Shown: positions 1-5,483, counted from the first letter of the stretch. The stretch: 5,550 bases of DNA from Xanthobacteraceae bacterium (GCA_030043175.1 JASHYD010001195.1:1-5550); one strand, 5' to 3'. Translations and numbers: made by a program. Notes: generated from the sequence alone by a model not told the origin.

Positions 1-689
1 CGCTCGGTCACCAGAATCCCCACCAGTCCCCGATCCGCGTAGACCACCTTGCCGTCGCGAATCTCGTATTCCACCCTGCCCAGGGAATGAATGCCGAGGG
101 CGTCACGGTGGATGCCCCATTCCGGCGGCGTCTCGGCCAGCTCGGCCTCGGCGATCAGGTTGCTGATTGTCGGATCCGATCCCGGGAACGCGATGCCAGC
201 GGCCTTGCGGATTAGACTGCGTCCGCCGTCACACCCGACGAGATATTGCGCCCGCAGCGACCGGCCGTCACTGACCGCAATGTCGACGCCGGAGTCGTCC
301 TGTGCGAAGCCCGTCACCTCAATACCGCGATAGATTGGCACCGCCAGTTCGCAGACCCACCCGGCGAGGATGCGCTCAAAACGGTTCTGCCGCAGCCCGA
401 GCCCGTAAGGGTGCCGGGTCGGAAAGTCGCTGATGTCCAGCCGAGTCCCCGCGAACCCGGCAACCTGCGCCTTCTGCCCCTCGGAGAGGAACCGATCGGC
501 AATTCCGCGCTGATCGAGGACCTCGATGGTGCGCGAGTGCAGACCGCCTGCGCGCGAGCCACCGAGGTCTTGGCTGGAGCGCCGTTCCATAATGGCAACG
601 TCGACACCCGTCAACGCCAACTCGCCCGCGAGCATCAGGCCGGTTGGGCCTCCGCCCACGATGACAACATCGGCATCCGGCATGGTCAT
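1..689 (-). CDS. FAD-dependent aromatic monooxygenase (PHBH fold, Rox-like), N-terminal part; C-terminus beyond left edge
   Basis: Reading the minus strand from an ATG at 689-687 gives 229 codons without a stop, continuing past base 1. The start has the glycine-rich FAD/ADP-binding motif VVIVGGGPTG (residues 8-17), with an acidic Glu35 at the end of the second strand (VAIMERR), where the ribose of FAD is normally bound. GSRAGGLHSRTIEVLDQRG (44-62) is typical of the rifampicin monooxygenase/aromatic hydroxylase group, and CDGGRSLIRKAAG (153-165) is the DG motif of class A flavoprotein monooxygenases (FAD_binding_3). Family members use NAD(P)H and O2 to hydroxylate aromatic substrates in the cytoplasm. 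The substrate cannot be told from this half; Rox enzymes act on rifampicin, but many relatives act on other phenolics. The ATG at 689 is preferred over the one at 683 because GGGAG lies 7 bases upstream of 689. Family proteins are usually around 450-550 residues, so roughly half is present. The reading frame shows no damage. Confidence 0.93.
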   Translation of the reverse strand, partial: MTMPDADVVIVGGGPTGLMLAGELALTGVDVAIMERRSSQDLGGSRAGGLHSRTIEVLDQRGIADRFLSEGQKAQVAGFAGTRLDISDFPTRHPYGLGLRQNRFERILAGWVCELAVPIYRGIEVTGFAQDDSGVDIAVSDGRSLRAQYLVGCDGGRSLIRKAAGIAFPGSDPTISNLIAEAELAETPPEWGIHRDALGIHSLGRVEYEIRDGKVVYADRGLVGILVTE

Positions 690-933
690 CAAATCGCTCC
701 CGTCGGCGCAACGGCCGAGTTCAGCCCCCCGCGTTCCCACCGAAGCGATGAGCACGCATATGTCTTTACCGAGGGATGGTGGAGGTACGGGCAAAGCGGG
801 GGCTTTTCAATTCTTGAACTTCTTTGGTTTGGCGCCATGTTTTTAGTGGCGGGCGATGATGTTCGATGCTGAGCATGAGGCGCGGTCGGTCGACGGCGCA
901 CCTGACAGTCCGAAAGACAGGCGCGATCAAGTT
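690..933. other. Intergenic region upstream of the FAD monooxygenase, with a TTCAA-TTC-TTGAA palindrome
   Basis: No supportable gene is seen on either strand; the short open frames here lack ribosome binding sites and recognisable motifs. The region must carry the leader and probably the promoter of the leftward monooxygenase, but I cannot point to a convincing -35/-10 pair. It holds a perfect palindrome with 5-base arms at 806-818 (TTCAA, spacer TTC, TTGAA) and the 8-base palindrome TGGCGCCA at 830-837. The first has the shape of a repressor operator, but arms this short can arise by chance. No regulator gene lies in the window. Confidence 0.4.
697..701 (-). promoter_or_regulatory. Ribosome binding site of the FAD monooxygenase
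   Basis: On the minus strand GGGAG ends 7 bases before the ATG at 689-687 and 13 bases before the second ATG at 683-681. The spacing favours the first ATG as the start. Confidence 0.6.
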
Positions 934-1170
934 TCACACATCAGGCTGTAAGCTGAGCTTTGGGCTCAACCGAGCGGTCATGCCAATCCACATGGCGGGG
1001 CCCTCGATCGCGGGGATCTTTTCGATCGAGAAACCGCTCTGTTCGACCTCGCTTCGAGGTTCGTCAGGGCTGTGAAAGAACGCGGTCGTGAACGTGAAAT
1101 ACTGAGGATTATTCGTTGGATTGGGATGCTCACCGTCATTCAGATCACCCCGGATTATTTCGACAAAGAC
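934..1170 (-). pseudogene. SAM-dependent methyltransferase, C-terminal fragment (remnant)
   Basis: Minus-strand translation from about 1167 to the TGA at 934-936 reads FVEIIRGDLNDGEHPNPTNN, then PQYFTFTTAFFHSPDE, then SEVEQSGFSIEKIPAIEGPA. From memory this matches the C-terminal third of class I SAM-dependent methyltransferases whose typical text is F-V-x-I-V-R-x-D-L-x-D-G-Q-H-x-N-P-T, Y-F-T-T-A-F-F-H-x-P-x-E-L, E-V-x-x-A-G-F, and E-G-P. The SAM-binding motifs should precede it, but no recognisable methyltransferase sequence is found upstream of about 1170. The usual C-terminal 40-50 residues are also missing, and FTFTT looks like a small duplication compared with the usual FTT. The frame stays open upstream to a nominal ATG at 1338, but that part (residues 1-57) looks unrelated. 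It is a truncated fragment and almost certainly inactive. The family is inferred by recollection, not by alignment. Confidence 0.6.
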
Positions 1171-1330
1171 CGAGGACGGCCGAGCGGCCGCTACTCCGAC
1201 CAGAAGCTTCTGATGAAGCAACTCAAGCTCGACCTGCCGTCCCAGCCGCCACCGCGCATCACCGCACCGGCGGGGAGGCCAACGCGCGTCGTGCGGTGTA
1301 GTGGAGATTTTCGCGGAAGTGACATTGAAT
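1171..1330. other. Unassigned spacer between the methyltransferase and transposase remnants
   Basis: Both strands are open over this stretch in at least one frame, but none of the translations contains a motif I recognise and none has a credible ribosome binding site. It may be further degraded sequence from either neighbour. Confidence 0.4.
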
Positions 1331-1701
1331 TTATTCACTTTTTCCCTCCAATCGGCTCAGTAGGTTCGGTCGCCGGGTTGAGGGTGCAACCTGTTGGCCG
1401 ATTGCCCACAGGAAGGCAGCGAGTTCGTGAGCAATCGCCGTTGTCGCAACAGGGGCCTTCTTGCCATTGAGGCCGACAATAGCGGGCGCGCAGCCGGACC
1501 CGTGCCTTCCAGGCGATGCTGCGAATGCCGAGAGGAAGATCCGTGAGCCGGCCCGCAAGGTCCGCCGAAAATCGGTATGTCCAGACCCCTCGATCAGCCC
1601 GTGTCGTGCTCGATGATTGCCGGTCTTGGTAAGCAGCCGCACCGCACCGTGCCAGCGGTCGCGCGTTCCCACGGAACGAGGCCGAGAAAAGCCGCGGGGT
1701 C
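1331..1701 (-). pseudogene. IS110-type transposase, decayed C-terminal domain spread over three frames
   Basis: All three minus-strand frames are needed to read one IS110-like C-terminal transposase domain (Transposase_20 type). From 1701 one frame gives DPAAFLGLVPWERATAG, matching the 'x-x-x-x-GLVP...SGG' segment. From about 1645 a second frame gives VRLLTKTGNHRARHGLIEG, matching the 'I-T-K-T-G-N-x-H-x-R-R-x-L-V-E' segment. From about 1571 the third frame gives LAGRLTDLPLGIRSIAWKAR and VRLRARYCR, matching 'I-x-x-I-A-W-K-A-Q-x-R-L-x-x-R-Y'. From about 1471 the second frame resumes with LNGKKAPVATTAIAHELAAF and LWAIGQQV, matching 'G-K-x-x-x-V-x-T-A-I-A-R-E-L-A-x-F-x-W-A-I'. At least three frame changes are therefore present. 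The N-terminal DEDD catalytic half, expected further right, is absent. The order of the blocks is correct, so this is decay by small indels and not shuffling. Such elements encode a DEDD recombinase for their own mobility; this copy cannot make one. Confidence 0.85.
1382..1701 (-). mobile_element. Remnant of an IS110-family insertion sequence
   Basis: The region carries only the conserved C-terminal part of the transposase described at 1331-1701. IS110-family elements generally lack long terminal inverted repeats, so I cannot define ends, and no target duplication is visible. The right limit is set where the recognisable domain begins, just beside the hairpin at 1705-1740; the left limit is the end of the conserved block. 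Confidence 0.6.
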
Positions 1702-1704
1702 GGT

Positions 1705-1740
1705 AGACAAGCTTTGTTGAGCTAAGAACAAGGCTTGTCT
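1705..1740. terminator. Strong 14-bp hairpin, possible terminator or element end
   Basis: The arm at 1705-1718 (AGACAAGCTTTGTT) pairs along its whole length with the arm at 1727-1740 (AACAAGGCTTGTCT) around an 8-base loop, with a single G-U wobble when read as plus-strand RNA. The last T of the arm plus three following bases give TTTT (1740-1743) on the plus strand, a weak U-tract. The hairpin lies 13 bases beyond the stop of the small exported-protein gene, where a terminator for that minus-strand gene is expected, but on the minus strand it is followed by ACCGACCCC with no U-tract and contains one A-C mismatch. It could therefore be a bidirectional or factor-assisted terminator, or a palindromic end of a mobile element. 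The pairing is certain and the role is not. Confidence 0.55.
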
Positions 1741-1753
1741 TTTCAAAGTTATC

Positions 1754-2083
1754 TCACTTAATGCCGTTAGATGCGGGGCACAGCTCGGCGAGATAGCCGA
1801 GTAAAGGTGTCGCTACCGTACCATTTTGTAACTCAGGTCGTGTTCTGGCATAAGCTTGCATGTTCTCCGTTATATCTTTTATTGAAATCTTTGCGTCCCG
1901 TAAACACTCCCCTACATCAAACCTCCTAGCCCCTGATGCCTGAATAGCTAAGAACATATCGATAGCGCCGGCGACATAGAAATATTTGAGTGCCGGCGGT
2001 TGCCTGTCAAAATCATTGTAGCCGTAGAACTGTGCTGATGCCGGACCAGATAGCAGTGTAGCGATCAGAACCAATCTCTTCAT
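1754..2083 (-). CDS. Small exported protein with Rap1a/Tai-like pattern
   Basis: This is a 109-residue protein with an intact frame and an excellent ribosome binding site (AAGGAGG at 2092-2098, 8 bases before the ATG). Residues 1-17 form a textbook Sec signal peptide: Lys2-Arg3, hydrophobic LVLIATLL, then PASA before Gln18 as a signal peptidase I site. The mature protein of about 92 residues has two cysteines, Cys60 (GECL) and Cys102 (ELCP), which could form a disulfide in the periplasm. The spacing of Y-x-A-G-x-x-D (36-42), the first Cys, an I-x-D-I-x-x-x-M-x-x-Y-x-x-x-R-P-E stretch (68-84) and a final L-x-x-L-C recalls the Rap1a/Tai periplasmic immunity-protein domain. That family protects cells against peptidoglycan-amidase effectors of type VI secretion, but many members sit far from any such system and have no known role. 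No effector gene is seen here. Base composition is clearly more AT-rich than guaA and rsmB, consistent with acquisition. The family call is from pattern memory and uncertain; the coding call is strong. Confidence 0.78.
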   Translation of the reverse strand: MKRLVLIATLLSGPASAQFYGYNDFDRQPPALKYFYVAGAIDMFLAIQASGARRFDVGECLRDAKISIKDITENMQAYARTRPELQNGTVATPLLGYLAELCPASNGIK

Positions 2084-2162
2084 ATCGGACCCCTCCTTAT
2101 GAGCAGATCGTGTAGACCTGATTGGGAAAGATGCAGCTTGACCTCACACCTAGGCGTCGAGA
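2084..2162 (-). other. Leader region of the small exported-protein gene
   Basis: About 80 bases lie between the stop of the broken small ORF and the ATG of the exported-protein gene. Apart from the ribosome binding site at 2092-2098 I see no hairpin or convincing promoter in it. Confidence 0.4.
2092..2098 (-). promoter_or_regulatory. Strong Shine-Dalgarno of the small exported-protein gene
   Basis: AAGGAGG on the minus strand, 8 bases before the ATG at 2083-2081. It is the best ribosome binding site in the window and fixes the start of the 109-residue protein. Confidence 0.85.
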
Positions 2163-2387
2163 TTATTCCTCTTCTAACTTCTCGAAATATATTATCTCGT
2201 ATGTAGTCAGGTACTGATGCAACGCATTTGCAGTTTTTTCATCGGGATGGAAATCCTTTTCTAAAAGATTATGTGATAATCCTTCTAGTTCTGTTGTTTC
2301 GTCTTTTGTCAGGTTCTTCCAATAAAAAGGTTGTCACTTCTCCTGTGGCTCGTTATACAATTGCCTTATCCTTTCCTGTTCTCGTCT
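2163..2387 (-). pseudogene. Small AT-rich coding remnant with in-frame TGA, function unknown
   Basis: One minus-strand frame reads RREQERIRQLYNEPQEK (2387-2337), a TGA at 2336-2334, then 56 residues (QPFYWKNLTKDETTELEG... to ...TTYEIIYFEKLEEE) ending with TAA at 2163-2165. The downstream part looks like real protein: hydrophilic, acidic, helix-prone, with balanced composition in AT-rich DNA. It has no ATG or GTG start, only a late TTG. Upstream of the TGA the frame is closed by another TGA at 2390-2388, which overlaps an out-of-frame ATG (2391-2389) opening a 12-codon frame (MKTRTGKDKAIV). The simplest reading is a small gene broken by a CGA-to-TGA type substitution and an upstream frameshift. 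It runs the same way as the exported-protein gene 80 bases further on, so they may once have been an operon. I do not recognise the family. A recoded TGA or an unusual start is possible but unsupported. Confidence 0.55.
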
Positions 2388-2403
2388 TCATGTAAGTCAA
2401 AGA

Positions 2404-2443
2404 TGACGGTCGCCTTATACCGCAACGGGAAAGGAGACCGTCA
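2404..2443. repeat. Inverted repeat, 12 of 13 bases paired, 14-base loop
   Basis: TGACGGTCGCCTT (2404-2416) and AAGGAGACCGTCA (2431-2443) are reverse complements except at one position. The outer 8 bases are perfect. No T-run follows on the plus strand and only TCTTTG follows on the minus strand, so it is not a typical terminator. A second CCGTCAG copy lies next to it (2438-2444 and 2450-2456). It may be a protein-binding site or part of an attachment region. The role is unknown. Confidence 0.5.
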
Positions 2444-2472
2444 GGAAGTCCGTCAGATACCGTCTCTGCCGG

Positions 2473-2506
2473 CCGATAGTCTGCGAAGGGTATCGGACAC
2501 TTTTTT
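2473..2506 (+). terminator. Weak terminator-like stem with T6
   Basis: CCGATA (2473-2478) pairs with TATCGG (2491-2496), and TTTTTT follows at 2501-2506 after a 4-base gap. The stem is only 6 bp and the loop 12 bases, and no plus-strand gene precedes it, so function as a terminator is doubtful. It does not suit guaA, which is read on the other strand. Confidence 0.2.
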
Positions 2507-2571
2507 ATCGATTTACCCGAGAGTTATATCGGTTTGCGGGGTACTGTGGGATACCTTGGGATGGGCCAAAA

Positions 2572-4134
2572 TCATTCCCACTCGATCGTGCCCGGCGGCT
2601 TGCTGGTCACATCATAGACTACGCGGTTTACTCCCTTCACCTCGTTGACGATGCGCGTCGCTACGTGGCCGATGAACGCCATGTCGAGGGGATAGAAATC
2701 CGCCGTCATCCCGTCCGTCGACGTCACCGCGCGCAAGGCGACTACGTAGTCGTAGGTGCGGGCGTCGCCCATCACGCCCACGGTCTTCACCGGCAGGATC
2801 ACCGCAAAGGCTTGCCAGATATCGTCGTAGAGCCCGGCGCGACGGATTTCCTCGATGAAGATTTCGTCGGCGAGACGCAGGATGTCGAGCTTTTCGGCAG
2901 TGATCTCGCCCGGGCAGCGGATCGCGAGGCCGGGTCCAGGAAAGGGATGGCGGTTAACGAAAGCCTCGGGCAGGCCAAGCTCACGGCCAAGCGCGCGCAC
3001 TTCATCCTTGAACAGCTCGCGCAGCGGCTCGACCAGCTTCATGTTCATGCGTTCGGGCAGACCACCGACATTGTGGTGCGATTTGATCGTCACAGACGGC
3101 CCCCCGGTGAACGACACACTCTCGATCACGTCCGGATAGAGGGTGCCCTGGGCTAGAAACTGCGCGGGCGCCCGGCCGTCTTCCGCGATCCTTTTGGCTT
3201 CCGCCTCGAACACGTCGATGAACAGCTTGCCGATAGTCTTGCGCTTCGCCTCCGGGTCGGTGATGCCCGCAAGCGCCTTAAGGAAGTGCAGCTGCGCCTC
3301 TACGTGGACTAGCGGGATGTTATAGCTGTCGCGGAACAGGGCCACCACTTTGCGGCCTTCACCGAGGCGCAACAGGCCGTGGTCGACGAAGACGCAGGTG
3401 AGCTGGTCGCCGATCGCCTCGTGGATCAGCACGGCCGCGACGGCGGAGTCAACTCCGCCCGAGAGGCCGCAGATCACCCGGCCCGCGCCAACCTGGCGGC
3501 GGATTGTTTCAATCGCCTCCTCCCGGAATGCGCGCATGGTCCAGTCGCCGGCGCAGCCGGCGACGTTTCGCACGAAGTTGCGCAACAGCGCGCCCCCGTG
3601 GGGCGTGTGCACGACTTCGAGGTGGAACTGAGTGGCGTAGAATCGGCGCTCGTCGTCGGCGATAGCGGCGATCGGCGCATTAGGCGATGTCGCAACGGGA
3701 TGAAAGCCATCGGGCGGCCGGGTCACCCGGTCGCCATGGCTCATCCACACGGGATACCGCTCTCCCTTGCGCCACACGCCCTCGAACAACGCACATTCCT
3801 CACTCACCTCCACCTCGGCGCGGCCGAACTCGCGATGGTGACCGCCCTCGACCTCGCCGCCGAGCTGGTGGGCCATCGCCTGCTCGCCGTAGCAGATGCC
3901 GAGCACCGGCAGACCGGACCGATAGAACTCAGGCGGCGGCAGCGGCGCGCCGACATCGAGCACCGAGGCCGGGCCGCCGGAGAGGATTATCGCTCGCGGC
4001 TTCATCACCGCGAAGGCTTGGCGCGCTTTCTGGAACGGCGCGATTTCGCAATAGACCCCTTGTTCGCGCACGCGCCGGGCGATCAGCTGGGTGACCTGGG
4101 AGCCGAAATCGACGATCAGGACCTTGTCGTGCAT
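2572..4134 (-). CDS. guaA: GMP synthase (glutamine-hydrolysing)
   Basis: This 520-residue protein is full length for the family (about 510-525). It converts XMP, glutamine and ATP to GMP in the cytoplasm, the last step of de novo GMP synthesis. The N-terminal class I glutamine amidotransferase spans about residues 4-195: oxyanion segment LSGGP (51-55), nucleophile Cys81 in GICYGEQ, SHGD (132-135), and His171/Glu173 in QFHLEV. This completes a Cys-His-Glu triad; the family more often has QFHPEV. The ATP-pyrophosphatase domain follows, with the PP-loop SGGVDS (225-230) and VFVDHGLLR (248-256). The C-terminal dimerisation and XMP-binding domain includes [11 protein letters not shown] (353-363), HPFPGPGL (396-403) and the terminal [14 protein letters not shown]. 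The ATG overlaps the stop of the upstream methyltransferase gene by one base (TAATG), with GAGG (4143-4146) 8 bases before it, implying translational coupling. No damage is seen. Confidence 0.99.
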   Translation of the reverse strand: MHDKVLIVDFGSQVTQLIARRVREQGVYCEIAPFQKARQAFAVMKPRAIILSGGPASVLDVGAPLPPPEFYRSGLPVLGICYGEQAMAHQLGGEVEGGHHREFGRAEVEVSEECALFEGVWRKGERYPVWMSHGDRVTRPPDGFHPVATSPNAPIAAIADDERRFYATQFHLEVVHTPHGGALLRNFVRNVAGCAGDWTMRAFREEAIETIRRQVGAGRVICGLSGGVDSAVAAVLIHEAIGDQLTCVFVDHGLLRLGEGRKVVALFRDSYNIPLVHVEAQLHFLKALAGITDPEAKRKTIGKLFIDVFEAEAKRIAEDGRAPAQFLAQGTLYPDVIESVSFTGGPSVTIKSHHNVGGLPERMNMKLVEPLRELFKDEVRALGRELGLPEAFVNRHPFPGPGLAIRCPGEITAEKLDILRLADEIFIEEIRRAGLYDDIWQAFAVILPVKTVGVMGDARTYDYVVALRAVTSTDGMTADFYPLDMAFIGHVATRIVNEVKGVNRVVYDVTSKPPGTIEWE

Positions 4135-5435
4135 TACCTGCGCCTCATAACGGAAAGGAAAAACCCATCGGTTCCAGTCCGACGGGGCGTCATCAAAAGA
4201 CCTTCGGCCGATGCCTTGGCAGCGGCGAGAAACCTGGTTGCGTTGGCGCCAAGGCCGCCCGCGACTGCTTCCGCCGGCGCCGCCACAAACTCCGGATGCC
4301 TGTCCGTGAAAGCGCGAACCCGCGCGCCATTCTCATCGTCCAGCAGCGAGCAGGTGATATAGGCGATCCGTCCGCCCGGCCGCACCAGTCTGGCGGAGCG
4401 GTCGAGCGCCGCATCCTGGGCCTTGATGCGCTGCCCCAACGCTCCCGGCCGCACCCGCCACTTGGCATCCGGATTGCGCCGCCATGCGCCGATTCCCGTG
4501 CAGGGCGCGTCAATGAGTACCAGGTCGGCGGCGCCCGCAAGGTCGGCGAGCAATTCGGCCTCGCCACGCGGCGTGCGCACCTCGACATTGCCCACGCCCG
4601 CCCGCGCCATCCGGGCATGGATCGGCGCCAGACGCCGGATATCCGCATCCGTCGCCACGACGCGGCCGGAATTGGCCATCAGGGCGGCGAGCGCCAGGGT
4701 CTTGCCGCCGCCCCCGGCGCACAGGTCGACCACCGTCTCGCCTGGCCGCGCGCCTGACAGCAGGGCCGCCAGTTGAGAGCCCTCGTCCTGGATTTCGATC
4801 AATCCGTCGATGTAGGCCGGCTCGGCATGAAGCGGCGGGCTCTTGGCATCCGCCGACAAGGCGATCCGCAGGCCAGCTGGCGACCACGGAGTCGGCATGG
4901 CGCCAAGATGGCCCAGCGCCGTCGCTGCCGTGTCGCGGTCTACCTTGAGAGTGTTCGCCCGCAGATCGACGGGAGCACGACGCGACAGCGCCGCCCCCTC
5001 GTCAGCGCGCTCCTCGCCGAAGACAGCCGCAAAATAGCAATCAAGCCATTCCGGATAGTCGCCACGCACATAGGCGGGCGCATCGTCGCGCAAACCGGTG
5101 GCCGCGAGCGCATCGGCCTCGGAACGATCGGGGGGTGGTGGTGCGTAGCGGATACCATCGGCGAGCTGCGCAATGGAATCAGCCGACATGCCGCGCTCGA
5201 GCCGCAATGCGCCGAAGAGAATTGCACGGGGCGTTGACGCCCCCATCAGGTAAGCTGCCGAGCTCCGCCGCCGCAGCGCGTCGAACACCAATCCGCCGAT
5301 GGCAGCGCGGTCCCCGGACCCGGCAAACCGATGGGCGAGCCCCCAGTCCTTCAAGGCATCGCTCGCCGGCCGGCGGCGATCCTCTATATCCGCCAACACC
5401 TCGATGGCTGCGGAAAGGCGCGCTCCAGGGGTCAT
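4134..5435 (-). CDS. rsmB: RsmB/NOP-family 16S rRNA (cytosine-C5) methyltransferase
   Basis: Translation from the ATG at 5435-5433 gives 433 residues, normal for RsmB-type enzymes. Residues 1-140 form the helical NusB-like/N-terminal RNA-binding part. The Rossmann methyltransferase core follows, with EIQDEGSQL (214-222), SAM-binding motif [13 protein letters not shown] (235-246), acidic Asp263/Asp265 after the second strand, motif [17 protein letters not shown] (309-323) containing Cys312, and motif [14 protein letters not shown] (359-370) containing Cys362. Two cysteines, one in motif IV and one in the TCS of motif VI, are the hallmark of RNA m5C methyltransferases; the TCS one forms the covalent intermediate. 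The C-terminus ends with the typical TDGFF segment. The likely target is the position equivalent to C967 of 16S rRNA, inferred from family. The frame is open upstream to a GTG at 5474 (13 more codons), but relatives begin MTP-x-ARL, so I prefer 5435. Neither start has a clear ribosome binding site. guaA follows with a one-base overlap. Confidence 0.93.
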   Translation of the reverse strand: MTPGARLSAAIEVLADIEDRRRPASDALKDWGLAHRFAGSGDRAAIGGLVFDALRRRSSAAYLMGASTPRAILFGALRLERGMSADSIAQLADGIRYAPPPPDRSEADALAATGLRDDAPAYVRGDYPEWLDCYFAAVFGEERADEGAALSRRAPVDLRANTLKVDRDTAATALGHLGAMPTPWSPAGLRIALSADAKSPPLHAEPAYIDGLIEIQDEGSQLAALLSGARPGETVVDLCAGGGGKTLALAALMANSGRVVATDADIRRLAPIHARMARAGVGNVEVRTPRGEAELLADLAGAADLVLIDAPCTGIGAWRRNPDAKWRVRPGALGQRIKAQDAALDRSARLVRPGGRIAYITCSLLDDENGARVRAFTDRHPEFVAAPAEAVAGGLGANATRFLAAAKASAEGLLMTPRRTGTDGFFLSVMRRR

Positions 5436-5483
5436 TGCGGGTTGATCACGACAGGCATCGCGGAGATGAACCACATCACGAGC

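Larger units (their letters stand above)
2392..2571. other. Region downstream of guaA, rich in short repeats, possible attachment-site region
   Basis: No gene is supportable here. The stretch contains GATACC-type hexamers at 2416-2421 (as TATACC), 2456-2461, 2489-2494 (inverted) and 2550-2555, plus TGGGAT at 2547-2552 and 2557-2562, exactly 10 bases apart. At the guaA stop, minus-strand TGGGA and TCCCA flank a short centre overlapping the last codons of guaA. The 3' end of guaA is a known integration target of tyrosine-recombinase islands, so an old attachment site is plausible. No integrase gene and no second copy of the guaA end is seen in the window. No convincing guaA terminator is visible. 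Confidence 0.35.

Noticed and set aside
246..872. Plus-strand open frame of 208 codons
   Set aside because: Antisense to the FAD monooxygenase, whose minus-strand frame carries unmistakable flavin-binding motifs.
934..1338. Intact 134-residue protein
   Set aside because: Only residues from about 58 onward resemble a methyltransferase; the first part shows no family likeness and there is no ribosome binding site at 1338.
1072..1470. Plus-strand open frame of 132 codons
   Set aside because: It runs antisense to both the methyltransferase and transposase remnants, and no motif or ribosome binding site is present.
1331..1672. 113-codon minus-strand frame read as an independent protein
   Set aside because: Only two parts of it match the transposase pattern; the stretch between is out of frame, so it is a pseudogene segment and not a separate gene.
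2181..2225. Promoter (TTGCAT with GATAAT) for the exported-protein gene
   Set aside because: The spacing between the boxes is about 20 bases, too long, and the site lies inside protein-like sequence of the broken small ORF.
2331..2648. Plus-strand open frame of 105 codons with a hydrophobic start
   Set aside because: It overlaps the guaA 3' end in antisense and the broken minus-strand ORF, starts without a ribosome binding site, and its composition is not protein-like.
3379..4362. Long plus-strand open frame (327 codons) opposite guaA and the end of rsmB
   Set aside because: It is the antisense shadow of two certain genes in GC-rich DNA, crosses their junction, and shows no protein motif or ribosome binding site.
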